From positions 10,064,001 to 10,128,000 of the forward strand of contig CATNEN010000038.1 of NCBI GenBank assembly GCA_950097015.1: a stretch of DNA of 64,000 bases, given 5' to 3'. Numbering within the stretch: the stretch's first letter is position 1; the number at the start of each line of letters is the position of its first letter. A program made the position numbers and the translations under genes. Positions 38,201 through 49,600 of this stretch are shown here, piece by piece. The notes under the pieces are model-generated. The model was given only the letters and a program-made list of their open reading frames with translations. It made no database searches and was not told the DNA's origin. Source of the DNA: Macrostomum hystrix. Taxonomy: Eukaryota > Platyhelminthes > Macrostomidae.

Positions 38201-38362
38201 GTGAGGTGAGGCGGCTGCCAACACACACTTGTGTGCCATGAAGCAGCGTCCATGGCAACATACTTCGACGTCGCAAAATAGTCCCTCTTCGCGAAGTTTG
38301 ACCAGCTTGGCCAAGTGTTCTGGCATGCTGAAGTCTGATGACATTCGGATTTGCTCGTCCAT
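32249..38362 (-). CDS. BTB-BACK-Kelch (KLHL-type) protein
   Basis: Six exons in transcript order: 38362-37957, 37494-37366, 35629-35109, about 34750-34268, 33671-33447, 32737-32249 (stop TGA 32251-32249). The sum is 2253 nt, 750 residues. The BTB domain is clear (about 15-130: LFCDVEVCCHGRCFMAHKCV, then LHFMYTG). A divergent BACK region spans exons 2-4 and is split by an acidic, low-complexity insert of about 120 residues in exon 3. Kelch blades follow with paired glycines: LLVVGGYNRG, FACGGSDG, IYAVGGRSG, LWVAGGSGG, LWIVGGSDG, LLALGGFSG. Such proteins are substrate adaptors of Cullin-3 ubiquitin ligases; BTB binds Cul3 and the propeller binds the substrate. I cannot assign an orthologue. The exon-4 acceptor is my least certain junction: it is the in-frame CAG near 34751. 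Introns 1-5 carry private minisatellites or a SINE, and a further array begins just beyond the stop codon. Confidence 0.88.
32985..33278 (-). mobile_element. SINE-B copy in Kelch intron 5, same sense as gene
   Basis: Read on the minus strand: head CTCGGTGGCAG...CTCTCGCAC...AAGTTCGATTCCGCGGCG, then the family body (GGCACAGTG, TACACACCTGTGTGAGCG) ending GCCCTTCTGC and an AATAATAAT tail. It is nearly full length, lacking part of the head between the boxes. Confidence 0.85.
33730..34260. repeat. 29/30-bp minisatellite, about 17 units
   Basis: Unit contains GAGGAAATCCGATTGGGGAA and ACCCCTGGGA, in Kelch intron 4. In gene sense each unit reads GATTTCCTCTCCCAGGG, acceptor-like. Confidence 0.95.
34845..35020. 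repeat. Degenerate 16-bp-family array in Kelch intron 3
   Basis: Diverged copies of TGTCTCATCTCTCCC-type units, complements of the 16-bp family at 17.2 and 23.4 kb, but without visible element ends. Confidence 0.75.
35685..36936. repeat. 21-bp minisatellite, about 59 units, with a 12-unit higher-order repeat
   Basis: Unit is GTTGGTGGCTGTGTGTGGAT plus A, in Kelch intron 2. A 7-bp deletion variant (GCTGTGTGTTGGTGGCTG) recurs 245 bp apart (36356 and 36601), equal to 12 x 21 minus 7. The 495-residue minus-strand open frame here is an artefact. Confidence 0.96.
37580..37925. repeat. About 35-bp minisatellite, eight to ten units
   Basis: Unit contains GAGGATCTGGGAGAACAGGT and ATTAGATGGGGATTT, diverged on the left. 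It lies in Kelch intron 1. In gene sense: TACCTGTTCTCCCAGATCC, acceptor-like. Confidence 0.9.
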
Positions 38363-40870
38363 CTGGTCTCTTAATCCTACACTTCTCTGAACTCTGATTG
38401 CTCAGGACTGTGAGAAACTGAGAATAACCTGCAACGACTGAAATAAATGAATGAATTAAATCAATAGCAATCTAAAATTAAGTACAATTAGGACAATTGA
38501 ACAATAACAAGTAGCTTGAACAAAATCTAGGTTTATTAAATATAGTCAATCAAATTTAATCTAGGGAAAGTCAGAAAAAATTTTAATCTAGCTATAGATT
38601 AAGTACTCTAAACTGTTGGTTCATAATATATTTTTAACATTTCCTCTCAAATTATTTAATTATTATTAATTATTAACAGACATTTTAGAAAACATGCCAT
38701 TGCATGTTGATAAACTATAACAAAAGATCTTTATAGTATTGTCAAAAATTATAATTTTACAGGTCTAAAAATTAAAATAAATGTATAAATCAAGGACCAC
38801 TAGAAATAGAAAACAACCACTAGAATGATAACTATTTGCAAAATAAGTACAGAAATTCCACTAACCAAATTTGTCATAACGTGTGCACGGAATTAAGCTG
38901 AAATCTAACTTGTCATATGAATATGATGATTTAGAATTAACCATTTCGACTGTAAGTTCTGTAATTAGTAGGCCTACCCTAACTAATATAGGTCTATATA
39001 TATACTAAAATAGGAATCCAACACCCAACAGCCAACACTATGATTCATGAAAATTATGCAAATGATAGTAACAACTAGATTTTAGCAATTAAGCTCATGT
39101 TTTGATAATTTTAGTAAATACAGGCTTCAGTGATTGCTCATAAACTAGACAAAAGCATACTAGGACTTCGTTTTAACTGTTTCTAAAAAACTGAGCAAAC
39201 TTGTATCAACAACTTTACAGAGACATTTTCAAAAAGGTACAGGTAAGCTACCATCTCTAAATGGACTCCCATCCCATCCTAAATGTCTTTACATTCTAGT
39301 GGGTGGTGGACTCCCTATAGGGGCCTAGTAGTAGAACTTACTATCTAGTGCACTAGGGCTTATAATATTTAATATTCCACTGAATACCACCAAAGTTGTT
39401 CTAGGCCTCTTTTCTTATACACTTTATTTAAGTACTGTCTTAATGTCAATCTTATGAATGTCTTTAATTATTCGCTTTATGCACTCTTATTTCAATTCAA
39501 ATTGGTAGGCCCCCTAGCGTTTATATATTCAATATGGTAGCGTTATACTTTCAATATGGCCGGTATCTATTTTTTGAACGACCAGACCAAGTTATAAGTA
39601 ACAAAGCTGCTTGAAACAATTAGTGGCGAATAAGAGTTACATCAAGATCTATTAGAAAAGTTGTTTTCCATTTGTGGCGAACGAGTTAAAAAAAAGTGGG
39701 TTTATAGCGAGTCGCTAGTGAAACGTGAGTCCTCTATATTCACTTCTACTTATAACTTTACTGTATTATTTCTATAAGTATTATTTTATTGGTCTTTATC
39801 CGTTTTTATCAGTCTTTTATCAGTCTTTATCCGTCTTTATCTGTCTTTATCAGTCTTTAACACTGCTTATTTCAATCTTCAATTCAATCTTCAGTTCAAT
39901 CTTCAGTTCAACCTTCAGTCCGTCCTTGGGCTTTACCAGTGGATCTAGATATACAGCTTTTTCTTCACTCTATTTACTTCTCTTTCGCAATTCTCTTTCT
40001 CAAATAACTTTAACACGAACACTTCAAGATTCAAGCTTTCTCAATCTGAACTCCTTTTCAACCGAGGTTGTCCGAGTTGGTTTTTCTCTCTTTGCTTCGT
40101 GTGTATTTATACTAAGCAGAGTACCTAAAATACCTAAAATTATAGCTTCAGTTTGACAGTCTGCCGCAAATGTACATTCAAGGCATTCAAAGCATGCGAT
40201 ACATGTGATGTACGTAGTCACATAGGTAAACTGCGACAACAAATACCAAAGCTGAAAACACGGCTCCGGCAAGTTATGGAGGCACAAACTTTTCACGATA
40301 GACGTCATACCTATAAGCACTCATTTCTTAGGTGTTTAGAAAAAAGGTACTTTACAAATTGGTACTTGAACATGTCTTTTTACTAAGGTAGCATGGGACA
40401 TGCGTCAAGATGTGTCACGGTCACAACACTCATTTGTTTAATGTCAGGAAATAGGATCATATGATACTGAAACTGTCACTGATACAACTTGCCTTCTTGT
40501 GGTGTTAAGGACATAAATTAAGGACTCAGGCTTGCAAATACGAATAAGAATGAAAAGCTAACTGCATAGCTGCCAGCAGACAGCAGTAAAAATATTGGAT
40601 CTGCAGACATTCCAAAAAAGTACTGCAGTATTAGTCAGCATATCGCATTGGTATGGAGTCCCCGACTCCCCGTACAACAATCGGACGTCGGCTGACTCTC
40701 CCGACGTAACGGACGCAGCGACGAAACGAAAAATGCGCAAAGACGTACAAAAACTTGACGAAAAAAGTCCAAATTACTAGACGCAGAATCAGCGAATGAA
40801 CGTCGGTGCAATCTAAAAGTTCCCATTGTTAAATTTGTTAAATAATTGTTTTTAATAGTGAGAAATCATT
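38363..40870. other. AT-rich intergenic DNA upstream of the Kelch gene
   Basis: Near the Kelch start, in gene sense, TTCATTTATTTCAGTCGTTGCAG ends at 38429. This could be a 5'UTR intron end or trans-splice site; an SL AUG there would meet an in-frame stop before the Kelch ATG. Nothing else is supported; the open frame at 39725-40156 looks fortuitous. Confidence 0.45.
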
Positions 40871-40874
40871 AAAA

Positions 40875-41193
40875 CAATAATAATAATAATAATAATAATA
40901 ATTGATTACACCTGCCCTAATCGGGTCAGATGTGCAGCCGACAGCACAGCCGCAGCTATTGCGCGCGGCGCATCTGAAGGCTGCGTACGGCTATTCAGTC
41001 TATGGACTGGGGGGACGCCACACCCACCTTCAATTATCCCAGCTAATGCTGGTACCCATTTAACAGCTGGGTGAACTGAAGTAATGCGGAGTTAAGTGTC
41101 TTGCTAAAGGACACAAATTGTTTAAGTGGAGACGGGAATCGAACCCCCGACCTACAAGTCGTGAGTCCGACGCCCTAACCACTAGGCTACAAC
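40875..41193 (-). mobile_element. SINE-A, full-length tRNA-derived SINE with V-SINE-like central domain
   Basis: Read on the minus strand: TTGTAGCCTAGTGGTTAGGG (A box), GTCGGGGGTTCGATTCCCG (B box), TGTCCTTTAGCAAGACACTT (the conserved domain of the V-SINE superfamily as I remember it), an approximately 180-bp body, and a tail of eight or nine ATT units. Its head directly abuts the SL-like sequence on the other strand. Confidence 0.85.
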
Positions 41194-41227
41194 CGTAAAG
41201 ACGGTCTCTTACTGCGAAGACTCAATT
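41193..41227 (+). ncRNA. Spliced-leader-like sequence (fragment of SL exon)
   Basis: CCGTAAAGACGGTCTCTTAC continuing CTGCGAAGACTCAATT matches the first about 35 nt of the Macrostomum lignano SL exon as I recall it; the expected ending (TTATTGCATG then GT) is absent, replaced by AAAACAAG. CCGTAAAGACGG can fold as a 4-bp hairpin. With no donor or Sm site following, it is a fragment or pseudogene rather than a working SL RNA gene. Confidence 0.65.
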
Positions 41228-41499
41228 AAAACAAGATTCTAAGAAAAAATGTTATCAAAGAGATACGATAACATGTAGCCCTACAACAGCTTTGGTGACA
41301 TCAATGAGATTAAACAATTTAGAGTCATATATACAGAACCTAAATTAAAATACTTAAAGTGACGAATAATAAAACAGGCCTACAATTGGCTAACAAGCAG
41401 CAGGCCAGCTGAACATGTATTTTTTTTCTTCCTCTACTTCTCGACAAGCATGATTATTTGGCAAAACAAGTCTTTTAAACGTACGTTATCTAAGAAACG

Positions 41500-42480
41500 T
41501 AGTTTCCCGTCCTTTAATCCAAGTGGCTAGCTAGTTGCCATTGTGCTGCCATGTTAGGAGACGATCCACCGCACATATGGCATGGAATAACTGAGTGAGC
41601 TTTGCTGTTGCCCGTCCGGTGCCAGGGGATCTGTATGTTGAGCACTAAATTTTACCTACTCAGAAGAGAATCGATCATCCTAGCAATGCAACAGTCGCAC
41701 AACTCAACAAACCAAGCTAGCACATATCATCGTGGAAGCCAAGCAGAGCTGTCAATGAAGTCGCGACCCTCGTGACGGCCGTGGCTGCCAGCCGATAAGG
41801 TTTACTCAACTCAATTCGCGACTACTGCAATAAGCAGATCGCGGGCATACTTATGCAGCAGTGTCGATCGGAATGTACTAAGCAAATTTTGTCCGTGTGC
41901 CCACGGCAGATAACCATGAGATTGCCCCGTGGCGCTCCCAAATCCCCTCGGCGCCAAACTGCAAGGCCGCCATCCCAAATCCATATTGATATCATGGTGC
42001 CATATAGAGAACGCGGCATTACCCAGGCAAAAAATTTGCTTACTCCTCGGAACTGCAGCCTCGCGGCTTTGAAAAAGAATCTTGATACAATCGGAGGTGA
42101 AGATGCCTCGCTCCGGTTGAGGACTGGATAATGCTTCCAGATCTTCGGCAATTCGCCACACTTCCCGATGGTTGTTCGGTTCGCGGTGTCTCCAGCAGGT
42201 TGCGAGCGCGGTGCATGATGCCTGGATCCCACTAGCGCTGTGCGCGTAACGGATGTGGAGCCTTATCAGTATAGGGGGTGGCTCGGATTTGCTTTACTGT
42301 ACGGCACCCTAATCTGTAGCTGCTGTGGTGACGTAAAGCGTGTTTCATTGGTTGCTGATTTTGACGAACAGACTCAAGTTCGAGCACTGGAGTGCTGATC
42401 GATCCACAAAGTTTGTGTACTGAAGTGTTCATGGATTGGGACTTATACATAGGACTGAACACCTTATAGTCTCCCTTTGG
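41500..42480. other. GC-richer island in AT-rich intergenic DNA
   Basis: Open frames of 116 and 136 codons overlap on the minus strand, and a shorter one lies on the plus strand. None is recognisable and I see no domain. Sharp composition change suggests an insertion, a noncoding RNA gene or a decayed coding element. Confidence 0.35.
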
Positions 42481-43613
42481 GTTGAGACAATTAGACTCTC
42501 GAACTTGCAGTCAGATCAAGTCCGATCGCTTTTTGGCTACACCAATAAAAATTATAGCACAGTCCTATAAAAATTACGAAAATGTTAAGGTAAAGTTTAA
42601 TTCCCTTCTAGGCAGCAAAACATCAAATAGTTTTCTAACAAACCCTCAATCTGCAAGTAAATTTTTCGCCTCATTTTGCAAGTTTAATTTCCCCTGGGCA
42701 ATCACACGCCCGCGCTTGAGGGACACAACTTTTTTTTACACAAAGAAATTTTAAGTTTCAAAGGAAGTTTATAGATTAAATTAAGGAGATTCATATAGCA
42801 TTTAGACACTTCTACGCTTCGCCATCTTTCGTTTACGAAAAAAACAGAACATTACAGTTACCCCTTCGTGCCATGCCGAAATGAGTTTATTTTTGCTATT
42901 TTCTATTAATTTTGCATTTTTTACTAGACTAATCGAGGCTTAAAAAAAGAAGAACTTAAATAAAATTTAAAGGGCTACTAATTTAGTGGCCAACTGCTTG
43001 TGGTCCTTGTAACCTTATTGCTTGTCAAAAATGTATTTGTTTTACCAAATGGTTACTATAGATTGGAGATTTAAAATTTCTTTGTTTCTAACAAAATCAG
43101 ATAATCGTCAGATCAAGGTCAGTGAGTGAGTGAGCACGTTAAAAAATCATCGCACAAAACATTTATTTATTTTAAAAACCATTTTCAGCTGGCTTTATAA
43201 AGTCTTCTACGCCTATAACTATTAAGTCTCGGAAACTGTTGCGTCAACCTCTGCTTTAGAATTCTGTTGTTAGCAAAGTTATAGCTTGAGTTAAAAACGC
43301 TAGTCTACACTTGTCCTTAGCTGGCTGGATAATTTTAGAATAGATTGGGCAATGTTTTTATATATGTATATTGTATATTCTTTGTATATTTTGCACTGAT
43401 ATTACTAGGATAAGACATATCTTGCTTATAAAACGGTCTAGTACCATATAGCTACTAACTTTCTAACAGCGAATCTTTTGAATTATTAGTTTATCTGAAC
43501 TTGATTCAGTTTTACATTTACTAGCTGTTAATAAATATGCCCAATTTGAATTAAAAACTGTATTGAAATAGAGAAATAAAAATCTGATAAAGTTCTGGCA
43601 CTGAATTAGCTAA

Positions 43614-46600
43614 ATGGCATCAGCAGTAAAGTCAAATTTGTCATCAGATCGCATGTCAGCTTTCTGGGAAAGTGAAAAGTCATCACCTTGTATTATACCA
43701 AGGTAAGGACACGTTAAGATAACTTTCCTAAACAAAAAATATTTCTTTAACAATCAAATACTGGTATTTTCAATGCTAGTTATATGTAATAGTAAACATT
43801 TGTTAAAACAATGCTAATGCGGCATAAGTATGGTTTCATTCATTAAACTCAAATTCGAGCGAAAAAAGATAACTGGCATAACAAGGATAACAGTTAACAT
43901 TGAGAAACGTCAGGATAATGTCCTTTGGGTAGAAGCTACAGCTGAAGCTTTGCAGAAGCTACAGCGGGTACTGTTACGTGATACAGTGCAGGAAGTGCCG
44001 GGAGTGGGGACGCGGGAACTTCGAGGACAATGAGGACAATCGGTGCTGATGGGCGTCCGCCAGCCATATCGATAAGTGTCTGATTTGAATTTGAAATCGC
44101 GCTCCTCACCAGCGCAACTGCCACATCAGCGCCACCGACCATGGGATATATTTTGGCATACATAGACACTGCCACAATATCATTACTGTCGTGATTTTCG
44201 CGAATTTGAGTTTAACAAACGAAACCATACTAATGCCGCTAATGCTTGTATTTTATGTGTAAGTTAATTAGCAATATAGCTAATGCTACTAGTATAATAT
44301 TACCTGATTAGTTATTTTGATTATAGCAATGCTTTAGAGGACATAGAGAGCTAATCTACCTATCAAATATCTAAGATATTTTCTTCCATATGGCTCTTAC
44401 AATGTTATGCTAACAAATCTTTTTGGCCTATTATCTATTTTTTTCCATTTCTAAAGAATACTTTAAAAAACTATTTATTCTGCCTTTATGCTACAGCCAA
44501 GTGTTTACATTATTAATGAGATGCCAAACAATGTTCTTTGCTACCTGAATGACTATAATAATGATTGAATCATGACTACTAGCCAGAATGGTTAGGCCTG
44601 CTGATGCCTGTCCTAAGTGAATTTGATTTCTGTATAAACCTGTAGTGTGCAGGGTGTCAAGTACAAAGGTGAGACTGTAAAAGTAGTTCATGCAAGGCTT
44701 GTGCATATCTAATTCTTAATAGTCTTAAGCATTTCACTAACATTGATTTTCAATCCAGTCTCTAAACTGGATGTACTCACTGCAAATGTTAGATTATCAT
44801 TTTCATTATCATTATCATTATCGATATCATTATCATTTTTGTAATTGCTAATTTTCACACTCTTAACTTAACAGTTGGCATAGCCTACGTGTAGGCACTT
44901 AGGAATAGGTTAGGCTACCAAATTTAAGATGTGTCTCTGCCATGTGTCTAATTGTTTAGACAAATTATTAGCAAGTAGCAATTTGTGCTAATTGATTGTA
45001 CTTACAAAACTGTTTTAAGAAAAAAAGATTTTTCTTTTATATTTTTTATGATTGTTTTTCTGTCCTTTCCAACACATACAGTATCCTGTTGTATCTTTCC
45101 CCTGTCTCATCTCTCTCATATCTCATTTTCCCTATCTCATCTCTCCCCTATCTTATCTCTCCCCTATCTCATATTCCTACACTCAATGCAGCCTGCTGAT
45201 GTCTTTTAGGTTCTCTCTTTGGCCCGCTAGCTAAAAAGTTTGCTGACCCCTGGTCTAGATAAAAAATAATTTGCTCAATCCTAAATCCCCCCAACCAGAG
45301 TGCTGCTAATCCGCATTGATCGCATGTGCGTCTATGCCAACAATGGAGACGAGTGCGGCCCGGTCTATTTGGCCATCCGCATGCAGGCTGGCAGTCGCAG
45401 GACTCTCCGATCTCAGCAGATCACAGTGCCAGAACGGGGCCTAGTGTTCGAGCATCCAATCACCGTCGAGATTCAATATCCGCATGCTATCAAACGCGAT
45501 AATCCCCTGCTAATCATGCTTCAGCGCAGAAAGAAATACAAAAATCTTGGATTTAAGACTATCGGCCTTGCTCAGGTGAGTGAGATTTTGTTCGATAATA
45601 TTGTCCATACAAACGATTTTATATTCATTAAAGTCAGTTCCTAAAGCTTGGGATTTCAGTCGAGAGAGGTCACGAGTTCGAATCGCAACTCAAATGAAAC
45701 TCCTTATTCCCCCCTTGCTTCAGTTCACTAAGCTGTAAAATATGTTCATTACCTTGATTCACAGATTACTACACAATAATTCATCCACCTGTCAATCAGG
45801 TAAATTTGTCCGACGTGCTGCAGTGTCGCTTGCTTCAGCACCGGCTAGACCTGTTGCCCAGCTCGAGCAGCAAAGCCGACCAATCGAACGCGTCGGCTTC
45901 TGCTGGCAAGTCTCTATCGTCAGCTGCCGCGGCGGCGGCTGCCGCATCTGCGGCCGCTAGTCGCCGTCCAGTGGGCTTCCTGCACGTCGCCCGCCTCGAG
46001 ACTCTGCCGCCGCCGCGCGATCTGGCCGCCTGCAGGAAGGAATTTGCCGTGGCCGCCGGCGCATCGGCCAGGTGGAGTGGCGGCGTCGGCGCCACTGACG
46101 ACGACGGCGCCGGCATCAGCGACGAAGAGGAGACCGACCCAGTAGTCGACGACGACGAAGAGGAAGAGAAGATTAAGAAGGATGTCTTCATTAAGGTAAC
46201 TCGCGTGCTTTGTAGCGCAAATATTATTTTTTTCTATATATTCAAAATTAAAAATCGTTATTTTTTTGCTTCAGCCCAAGGAGTGGCGTCAAAAGTTTAA
46301 ACTGTTTATGGACGAAAATTTTTCTACAATTTTGAAATCCAAGAAACTGAAGGGTGGACAACAGTTTGAGGTAAGTTTTTATTATTATTTCTTAGAAACT
46401 AAGTGACTAATTCTTAGAAAGAAGGTTTTAATGACCGATTCTTAGATAAAAAAGTTCAGTTAGCGATTCTAAAAGAACTGAATGAAGGACTGATTCTAAG
46501 AATGAAAACTGTTGATAGCCCAATTCTAAGAGCTGAAGGTGTTAAATGTCCGATTCTAAGAATTGAATGTAATTCTGGGGTAATAGTAACGGCTATGTTG

Positions 46601-49600
46601 TGGGCTGCACATCTGGACCAATTGGGGCGCGAGTACTCAATTATCATTGGAGCATTAAATTATCATTAAAATCATAAAGTAGAGCTGAAAACTAAAGAAA
46701 TTTGTTTCCAAGAAATTGAAATGTTTTCTTTAACGGCCGCTGTTGCTGGTTAAATATCAGCAATTTTCTCGAGTCACTTTTCTTTTATAATTTATTCGCT
46801 TTTGCTAAAGCTTCAGTAGAAATTCTCTTATTTACATTCTCAGGCGAGCCTGGTGCGTTTTTGGCTTGGAGCATTTAGGACTGAGTAGATCTTTCGCTGG
46901 TGTTTTAGAGTGCGTTGTGTGTACTTTTACGTCTTGTCTCTCCTATACTCGTAGTCACTGCCGGAAGTGCCTTCTCTCTAGGCTAATCTTTCATTTCATT
47001 TTTTCCATAAGCACGCATTTTACCTCTCTCTTAGATTAGAAAATTTCATGTGGTCGACTATTTCATTTGTTCTTGTGCAATCAACTTGTACTTTTAGAAC
47101 AGAAGTACTATTTACTTAGATACGTAAATTATGACGAATATATATTTTACAGAATCATGGAATCTGAATCCTTCAGATGGAATCTGAATCCTTCAGATGG
47201 AATCTGAATCCTTCAGATGGAATCTGAATCCTTCAGATGGAATCTGAATCCTTCAGATGGAATCTGAATCCTTCAGATGGAATCTGAATCCTTCAGATGG
47301 AATCTGTATCCTTCAGATGGAATCTGAATCCTTCAGATGGAATCTGAATCCTTCAGATGGAATCTGAATCCTTAGAGAACCTCAAGACTCTATTGCTGTG
47401 TTGGTTGTGTCGGTTCTTCAGGAAATAATTGAATTAGGTCCGGCAAGCCTAGCTAATTTCTCATAGTCGTCCGTGAGGCCTTGCCGAGTGAAAATTGTAT
47501 TAAGAACCATAAATTACTATTGCTACGAGTGCATGAATAAGGCTTGAAAACCGAAGGACGGACTAAAGAAGTGAGGGATTACGAGCGTGTATTAGCCTCG
47601 AATTCTTGTCCGGGTCCGTGTAACTCTGCAGAAATGACATTCTCAACCTCTCTCATTCTCTGTCTCTCGTTCCTTACCCGAAGACTCACTTTGAGTCTTT
47701 AACAGAAACGAGGCTCAAAGCTTTGCACAGTGTCTGCAGTGATTTTTTTCAATCTTCCTTTCCGCTTCTATCGATCGATAATTTCTCCTGTCCTTCCTGC
47801 TCTAAATGATCAATTCAAAGACATATTCCTCTTTCTTTGAAGATTAAGATTATATGCCAGCTATATTAGAGAAAATACACATATAATTAGCGCTGACATC
47901 ATGCCTTTAAACAGCAAAAAATGATTTTGATCTTCTTTTTTGGGAAAGATAAGGGTTTTAGCTTTAGGTCTTTCTGTGACTGACGCTTTTTACTTTTCTA
48001 GGCAACATTCTAATTAGTCATTAGCGCCTTAATGTGGCTTTTCCTAGTTTTCTCGTCAGCTTTGTTTGAGATTTCTTGTCAAAGAAATCGTTTTTAAGTA
48101 GTGGAAGGCGATCTATTGGATAATCAGCCTAGATTATTTATAATAACCAAGGGAATTGACAATTATCTGATTTGAATTGATAATCATCTGATTTGAATTG
48201 ATAATCATCTGATTTGAATTGATAATCATCTGATTTGAATTGATAATCATCTGATTTGAATTGATAATCATCTGATTTGAATTGATAATCATCTGATTTG
48301 AATTGATAATCATCTGATTTGAATTGATAATCATCTGATTTGAATTGATAATCATCTGATTTGAATTGATAATCATCTGATGAAAAACGATAATCATCAG
48401 ATGGAAAATGATAATCAGCTGATGGAAACAGATAATCAGCTGATGGATAATTTAAATCATCTGATGGAAAATGATGATCAGCTGATGGAAAATTATAATC
48501 ATCAGATGGAAAATAATAATCAGCTGATGGAAAATTAAAATCATCTGAATGAAAATGGTAATAATCTGATGGAAAATTATAATCATCTGATGGAAAACGA
48601 CAATCATCTAATAGAAAATTATAATCATCAGATGGAAAATAATAATCGTCTGATGGGAAATCACAAGCTGGTCTTATTTGTCTGTCAACTCTCCCCCTCC
48701 ACTGTGTTGTCCAGCTTGACTTTCAACCGGAGCTGCAGAACGAGTCGCTGTGGGCGGATCTGGACGACGCCGAGCCGGACTCCGATTCCAGCCTGGACGA
48801 CGACGACGAGCTCAGCGTCCAGTCGACGCCGAAGCCAAGTCTGCGCCGATATTTCGGCTCTCAGGCGTCCGACTGCGGTCAACCTTTGGCTTCAGGTGGC
48901 GCCGCTGCTGGCGGAACTGGCGGAGGTCAGCAAAAGCAGCAGCAGCAGCAGCCCATACAGTACCTGCAGCAGCAGCAGTATCCCTATTATAATCCAGCTC
49001 ATTATCGACGAACAGTTGCCGATGAAAGTGACTCCTTCGAGGAGCCGCCGATGCCGAATTTGCTAAATCCGCAGCATCAGCAGCAGCAGCCGCACCCGCT
49101 GCCGCAGCAGCAGCCGCACCCGCTGTCGCAGCAGCAGCCACCGTCGCTGCCTCAGTCGTTGCCAACAGCAACTTCCACGGCCCGCTCTTCAACCCTGCTG
49201 CCACTGGACAATCCGCTCACTGATGTAAGTGTTGTGTTGAATTTAAAGTCTGCACAAAGTATTACACTTTAATCATGACTAACGATTTCAAATCCTGAAA
49301 ATTGATCCCAAAAGTATGATCCCAAATTTTCTTAAGTTATCCTAAATCATCTGTAACGACCCAAAATCCTCAGGAACAGTCCCAAATCCCCAGAAACGAT
49401 CCCAAATCCTCTTGAACGATTCTAAATCATCATAAACGATCCCAATTCCTGAGGAACAATCCCAAAACCTCATGAACGATTCTAAATCTTCAGAAACGAT
49501 CCTTAATAACATCCCTAATCCTCAGTAACGATCCTAAATCCTCAGAAACGATCCTCAATAACGATCCTAAATCCTATCCTAAATCCTATATCCTATCTAA

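Noticed and set aside
45655-45700. tRNA-like B box (GAGTTCGAATCGC) in PACS intron 2
   Set aside because: Only the B-box region is present, with no A box or SINE body; too short to call.
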